DNA from: an uncultured Brachyspira sp.
Lineage (GTDB): Bacteria; Spirochaetota; Brachyspiria; Brachyspirales; Brachyspiraceae
DNA length: 8,189 bases
Assembly: GCF_949287625.1 (NCBI RefSeq)
Contig: NZ_CASEGO010000120.1
Span: forward strand, 1 to 8,189
Direction of reading: 5' to 3'
Shown here: one piece after another, positions 5,542-8,189 of the stretch
Layout: each line of letters opens with the position of its first letter
Numbering within the stretch: the first letter of the stretch is position 1
The notes under the pieces: generated by a model
Told to the model about the DNA's origin: nothing
The model's input: the letters and a program-made list of their open reading frames with translations, nothing else
Databases searched by the model: none
Position numbers and translations under genes: made by a program

Positions 5542-7635
5542 GTGAAAGATTTACTTATTGAAATATTGGTTGAGGAAATACCTGCAGATTTTGCCTATCC
5601 TGCAAGTATAAGTTTTAAAAAGATTATGGAAGACACATTGAAGAGTAACGGTGTGAATTTTAAATCCATAACAGATTATACAACTCCAAGAAGATTATCT
5701 ATTCTTGCTGAAGATGTAGAAGAGAAGTCTAAAGATGAAGTTGCAGAGTTTAGAGGTCCTTTGTTTGAAAGTGCTTTAAAAGACGGCGTATTAACAAAAG
5801 CAGGCGAAGGTTTTTTAAAAGCTCATAATATTGATTTTTCATCTATAAAAAATATAGATGAAAATGAGTCCTTTAATAAACCATATATAAAAGAAGTAAA
5901 CGGAAAAAAATATTTATTTGTAAAAGAAGAGAAAAAAGGTATAGAAACTAAAAAACTATTTGAAGAAGTATTGGAAGATATAGTTTCTAAAATAGATTTT
6001 AAAAAGAAAATGAGATGGGCTGATAAAGATTTTGCTTTTGTACGTCCTATTAGAAATGTACTTGCTTTATTCGGAGATGAAATTATTAAAACTTCTGTTG
6101 CTGGAATAGAAACAAATAATAAAGTAACTGGACATAGACTTCTTTCTCCAGAGTTTACTGAAATTAAAAATCCTAAAGATTATGAAAAAGTATTGCTTGA
6201 AAAACATGTTGTTGTATCAAGAGAAAAAAGACTTGAAAATATTATTAATCAGTTAGAAAATATTGAAAAAGATCTTGGTTTTGAAGCAGTTTCTAAGAAA
6301 AAAGTATCAGAAATAGTTGTGGATTTAGTTGAGGAGCCTTATTTGCTCACTGCAGAATTTGATTCTAAATTCTTAGAAGTTCCTAAAGAAGTATTGACAA
6401 GCGAAATGATTGAACATCAAAAATACTTTCCATTATGCAAAAAAGACGGATCTTTAACTAATGTATTTGTAATAACTGCCAATCAGCCTAAAACTCCTCA
6501 GATAATAGCTGGAAATATAAGGGTATTAACTGCAAGACTTTCAGACGGAAGATTCTTATACCAAGAAGATATAAGAAAAGGTATGGACGAGATGAATGAA
6601 AGACTTGAAATGCTTATGTTTAGAAAAGAGCTTGGAAGCGTTGCCGATAAAGTAAAAAGACTTGAGAAAAACTCTGAGATATTAATAAAACTTCTAGGTT
6701 ATGAAAAAGATAAGGATAATATACTTAAAGCTATTAAATATATGAAATCAGATTTGGTGAGCAATATGGTTTATAACTTCCCAGAACTTCAGGGTATAAT
6801 GGGAGGATATTTTGCTAAAGCTATGAATCTTAATGATGATATTGCATTGGCTATTAATGAGCAGTACAGACCTTTATTTGCTTCTGACAATATACCTTCT
6901 AATGATACTGGTAAAGCTATAGCTATACTTGATAAAATGGATAATATAGCAGCAGGATTCTATGTAGGAGATATACCAACAGGTTCTCAGGATCCTAATG
7001 CTTTAAGAAGACAGGCTCTTGGTATTATTAATATACTTATAAAATCTAAAAAGCATGTAAATCTTAAAAAATTAATAGAAGAATCAATTAACTCTATGCC
7101 TAAAGAAGCAAGAAATAATAAAAGTGAAGATTTGGTAAAAGATATATTTGAGTTCTTTAAATCCCGCTTTGAAAATGATATTGATTTTGCTAAAGATTCT
7201 GTTGCAGGAGTACTTTCTACAGGTATAGATGATATGTATGATGCTTACTTAAAAATAGAAGCTGTTGATGAGTTTAGAAAGAAAAATGAAGCTTTATTCT
7301 CTAATCTTTTAACGGTATTTAAAAGAATAAAAAATATGATTAAATCTGCTAAAGATGTTAATTTAGATGATGCTTTATTAAAAGAAGAAGCTGAGAAATC
7401 ATTATATAATACATATAAAGAAAAATTAAATGAAGTTAATAAACTTATGGAAGAGAGAGAATATGAAAAAACTTTCTCTCTTCTTGCAAGTCTTTATGAA
7501 CCTTTGGATAAATTCTTTAAAGATATAATGGTTAATGTAGAAGATGAAAAAATCAAAAATAACCGTATAGCTTTACTTTCATCAGTAGATAAAATTTTTA
7601 AGAATATGCTTGATTTCTCTAGTTTGGTAAAATAA
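5542..7635 (+). CDS. glyS: Glycyl-tRNA synthetase beta subunit
   Basis: A 697-residue protein, close to the roughly 690 residues of the bacterial GlyRS beta chain, which joins the alpha chain (GlyQ) in an alpha2-beta2 enzyme charging tRNA-Gly. The N-terminus LLIEILVEEIPADF (4-17) is the family opening, followed by TTPRRLSIL. Further blocks are NFPELQGIMGG (412-422), LNEQYRP-like AINEQYRPLF, and PTGSQDPNALRR (479-490) in the HD-like region. The C-terminal 120 or so residues form the DALR-type anticodon-binding domain. The beta chain mainly handles tRNA recognition; glycine activation resides in GlyQ. The start is GTG, with AAGGA eight bases upstream, and it matches the family N-terminus, so it is well supported. 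There is no glyQ on either side: lpxC diverges upstream and a terminator follows, so glyS appears monocistronic. Confidence 0.96.
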   Translation: MKDLLIEILVEEIPADFAYPASISFKKIMEDTLKSNGVNFKSITDYTTPRRLSILAEDVEEKSKDEVAEFRGPLFESALKDGVLTKAGEGFLKAHNIDFSSIKNIDENESFNKPYIKEVNGKKYLFVKEEKKGIETKKLFEEVLEDIVSKIDFKKKMRWADKDFAFVRPIRNVLALFGDEIIKTSVAGIETNNKVTGHRLLSPEFTEIKNPKDYEKVLLEKHVVVSREKRLENIINQLENIEKDLGFEAVSKKKVSEIVVDLVEEPYLLTAEFDSKFLEVPKEVLTSEMIEHQKYFPLCKKDGSLTNVFVITANQPKTPQIIAGNIRVLTARLSDGRFLYQEDIRKGMDEMNERLEMLMFRKELGSVADKVKRLEKNSEILIKLLGYEKDKDNILKAIKYMKSDLVSNMVYNFPELQGIMGGYFAKAMNLNDDIALAINEQYRPLFASDNIPSNDTGKAIAILDKMDNIAAGFYVGDIPTGSQDPNALRRQALGIINILIKSKKHVNLKKLIEESINSMPKEARNNKSEDLVKDIFEFFKSRFENDIDFAKDSVAGVLSTGIDDMYDAYLKIEAVDEFRKKNEALFSNLLTVFKRIKNMIKSAKDVNLDDALLKEEAEKSLYNTYKEKLNEVNKLMEEREYEKTFSLLASLYEPLDKFFKDIMVNVEDEKIKNNRIALLSSVDKIFKNMLDFSSLVK

Positions 7636-7658
7636 TAATTAAGAATAAATAATTATAA

Positions 7659-7695
7659 AAGCACTTTCATTTATTATAAATGAGGGTGCTTTTTT
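7659..7695 (+). terminator. Rho-independent terminator of glyS
   Basis: Arms 7659-7673 and 7677-7691 form a 15-bp stem with two G-T pairs around a 3-base loop (TTA). The stem contains AAGCAC/GTGCTT at its base and leads into six T (7690-7695). It begins 24 bases after the glyS stop. An A-run before the stem could give weaker termination on the other strand, but no gene converges on it directly. Confidence 0.92.
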
Positions 7696-7835
7696 GTATT
7701 AACTATATAATTATACTTGCTTCAAAACTATTTTAATAATTATTTATATAGCGTTTTGGAATTTATAGTTGGTCTTTGCCCTTGCGAAGTTGCATAGAGT
7801 TCTACTCAACCAGCAGTTCTTTTATGACGCCTGTC

Positions 7836-7957
7836 CGCCTCGCTTTGCGTGCCGTAGGCAGGTGTGCCACATACGAATACGCCTCACTCTGTGTGCCGTA
7901 GGCAGGCGAGAAGCAGGCACAGCCCGCCCGCTCTGCGTACCTTCGGTAGCGAAAGGC
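7836..7957. repeat. GC-rich repeat block: three related units with conserved mini-hairpins
   Basis: Units at 7836-7862 and 7880-7906 are 27 bp long and identical at 24 positions. A third, diverged unit starts at 7925 (CGCCCGCTCTGCGTACC). Each unit carries a small stem with a 3-base loop: TGCC-GTA-GGCA in units 1 and 2, and TACC-TTC-GGTA in unit 3. The G-C to A-T change in unit 3 is paired on both sides, as expected if pairing matters. The third unit can instead fold as CCTTCG/CGAAAGG with one bulged A. No direct duplication of flanking DNA was seen. I associate such GC islands with Brachyspira from memory only. Confidence 0.75.
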
Positions 7958-8044
7958 TTTATTTTAGGTTTAATTTAATAATTTATTCTACATGTAAGAC
8001 ATAATTAGTACTATTTAGTATTATTTTTAGATTTGCACTTTTTG

Positions 8045-8070
8045 CAACTTTTTGCGGCGGGAAAAAGTTG
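8045..8070. repeat. Perfect 9-bp inverted repeat with an all-G/C loop
   Basis: CAACTTTTT (8045-8053) pairs perfectly with AAAAAGTTG (8062-8070) around the 8-base loop GCGGCGGG. A partial copy of the left arm, GCACTTTTT, lies just upstream. No T-run follows on either strand, so it is not a standard terminator. An AT stem with a G/C-only loop suggests a repeat module or a structured transcript. Confidence 0.7.
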
Positions 8071-8079
8071 AATAAAAAA

Positions 8080-8108
8080 TTGACAAACTCAAAAATTTTT
8101 AGTATATA
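8080..8108 (+). promoter_or_regulatory. Near-consensus rightward promoter sharing its -10 with a mirror promoter
   Basis: TTGACA (8080-8085), a 17-bp spacer and TATATA (8103-8108) make the best sigma-70 promoter in the window, with a start predicted near 8115. It would transcribe rightward, antisense to the edge gene. No ORF longer than five codons starts from the only nearby ATG (8143). Confidence 0.6.
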
Positions 8109-8131
8109 CCTAAACAAATATAGTTTGTCAA
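8103..8131 (-). promoter_or_regulatory. Near-consensus leftward promoter, mirror image of the rightward one
   Basis: On the minus strand TTGACA (8131-8126), a 17-bp spacer and TATATA (8108-8103) predict a start near 8096. The transcript would run left through the 9-bp hairpin and the GC-rich repeat block toward the glyS terminator. It has no credible ORF, so any product would be an untranslated RNA. Confidence 0.6.
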
Positions 8132-8189
8132 TTTTCAAACAGATGAAAATTCTCTGCTAATGCTATTGATAGTTCTTTTTTCCACTTAT
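8128..8189 (-). CDS. C-terminal end of a leftward gene (partial)
   Basis: Reading left from the window edge, one minus-strand frame stays open for 19 codons and ends at TGA (8130-8128). It encodes KWKKELSIALAENFHLFEN, a plausible helical C-terminus; the other two frames stop early. The stop lies inside the right arm of the 60-bp dyad, which may terminate this gene. The product cannot be identified from so little sequence, and an open frame this short may be chance. Confidence 0.35.
   Translation of the reverse strand, partial: KWKKELSIALAENFHLFEN

Larger units (their letters stand above)
7697..8127. other. Intergenic region without a credible gene; GC-rich repeat and structured DNA
   Basis: From the glyS terminator to the stop of the edge gene there is no ORF with a ribosome binding site and plausible protein. 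Positions 7697-7828 are mixed AT-rich sequence with a short CTTGCGAAG hairpin near 7790. Positions 7831-7950 are 64% G+C by hand count, against roughly a quarter in the rest of the window. Positions 7958-8040 are AT-rich again, with the near-repeat AGTACTATTT/AGTATTATTT. From 8045 two inverted repeats follow. The composition break suggests a dispersed intergenic element. Confidence 0.7.
8076..8135. repeat. 60-bp dyad with perfect 14-bp arms
   Basis: AAAATTGACAAACT (8076-8089) and AGTTTGTCAATTTT (8122-8135) are exact inverted repeats separated by 32 bp. An inner TTTAG/CTAAA pair (8098-8102, 8110-8114) is nested within. The exact centre falls in the palindromic TATATA at 8103-8108. The arms hold TTGACA on each strand. 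Read leftward, the second arm runs into TTTTTTATT, so the same structure could also terminate the gene ending at 8128. Confidence 0.9.

Noticed and set aside
7750..7960. A tRNA or CRISPR array in the GC-rich stretch
   Set aside because: No cloverleaf or T-arm consensus is visible, and the repeats are diverged and unevenly spaced with hairpins inside, without CRISPR-like regular repeat-spacer organisation or cas genes.
7769..7978. 69-codon plus-strand ORF rich in Cys and Arg
   Set aside because: It lies across the GC-rich repeat block, has no ribosome binding site, and its unusual composition comes from the repeat words. It is most likely a chance frame in non-coding repeat DNA.
8143..8160. 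ATG-initiated small ORF downstream of the rightward promoter
   Set aside because: It encodes only five residues before a stop and has no ribosome binding site.

Overview
The window is very AT-rich (roughly a quarter G+C by eye), with Asn/Ile/Lys-rich proteins. It has a lipopolysaccharide enzyme (LpxC), a short sigma-70 factor, HemW and a two-subunit-type GlyRS beta chain. Together with one compact GC-rich intergenic repeat of a style I associate from memory with Brachyspira, this suggests a Brachyspira-like spirochaete. The assignment is inference; no rRNA or other definitive marker is present.

Layout, left to right. Positions 1-72 hold a 12-bp tandem repeat. It reads in frame as the N-terminus of a leftward gene (Met-Lys-Lys-Thr, then Asn-Lys-Lys-Thr units) that leaves the window. 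Divergent from it is a small TrpR-superfamily repressor (248-550). The repressor's 3' end overlaps by 12 bp the 3' end of a leftward two-gene unit (2926 to 539). That unit encodes a protein with a degenerate PD-(D/E)XK-nuclease signature, then HemW, the radical-SAM-family heme chaperone. Next, also leftward, are a compact primary-type sigma-70 factor without region 1.1 (3917 to 3060) and a fusion of an NtrC-type receiver domain to a complete LpxC deacetylase (5299 to 4007). Divergent from the fusion is glyS (5542-7635), ending in a strong intrinsic terminator.

After the terminator, about 430 bp carry no credible gene. This stretch holds a 64% G+C block made of three related repeats with conserved mini-hairpins. 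It then has a perfect 9-bp stem with an all-G/C loop. It ends with a 60-bp dyad in which TTGACA-17-TATATA promoters face each other and share one palindromic -10. The last bases look like the C-terminal end of another leftward gene.

The genes do not form one pathway: they are housekeeping and regulatory loci with separate promoters. The most notable items are the receiver-LpxC fusion (a possible direct two-component input into the committed step of lipid A synthesis), the symmetric bidirectional promoter, the coding tandem repeat at the left edge, and the structured GC-rich repeat.
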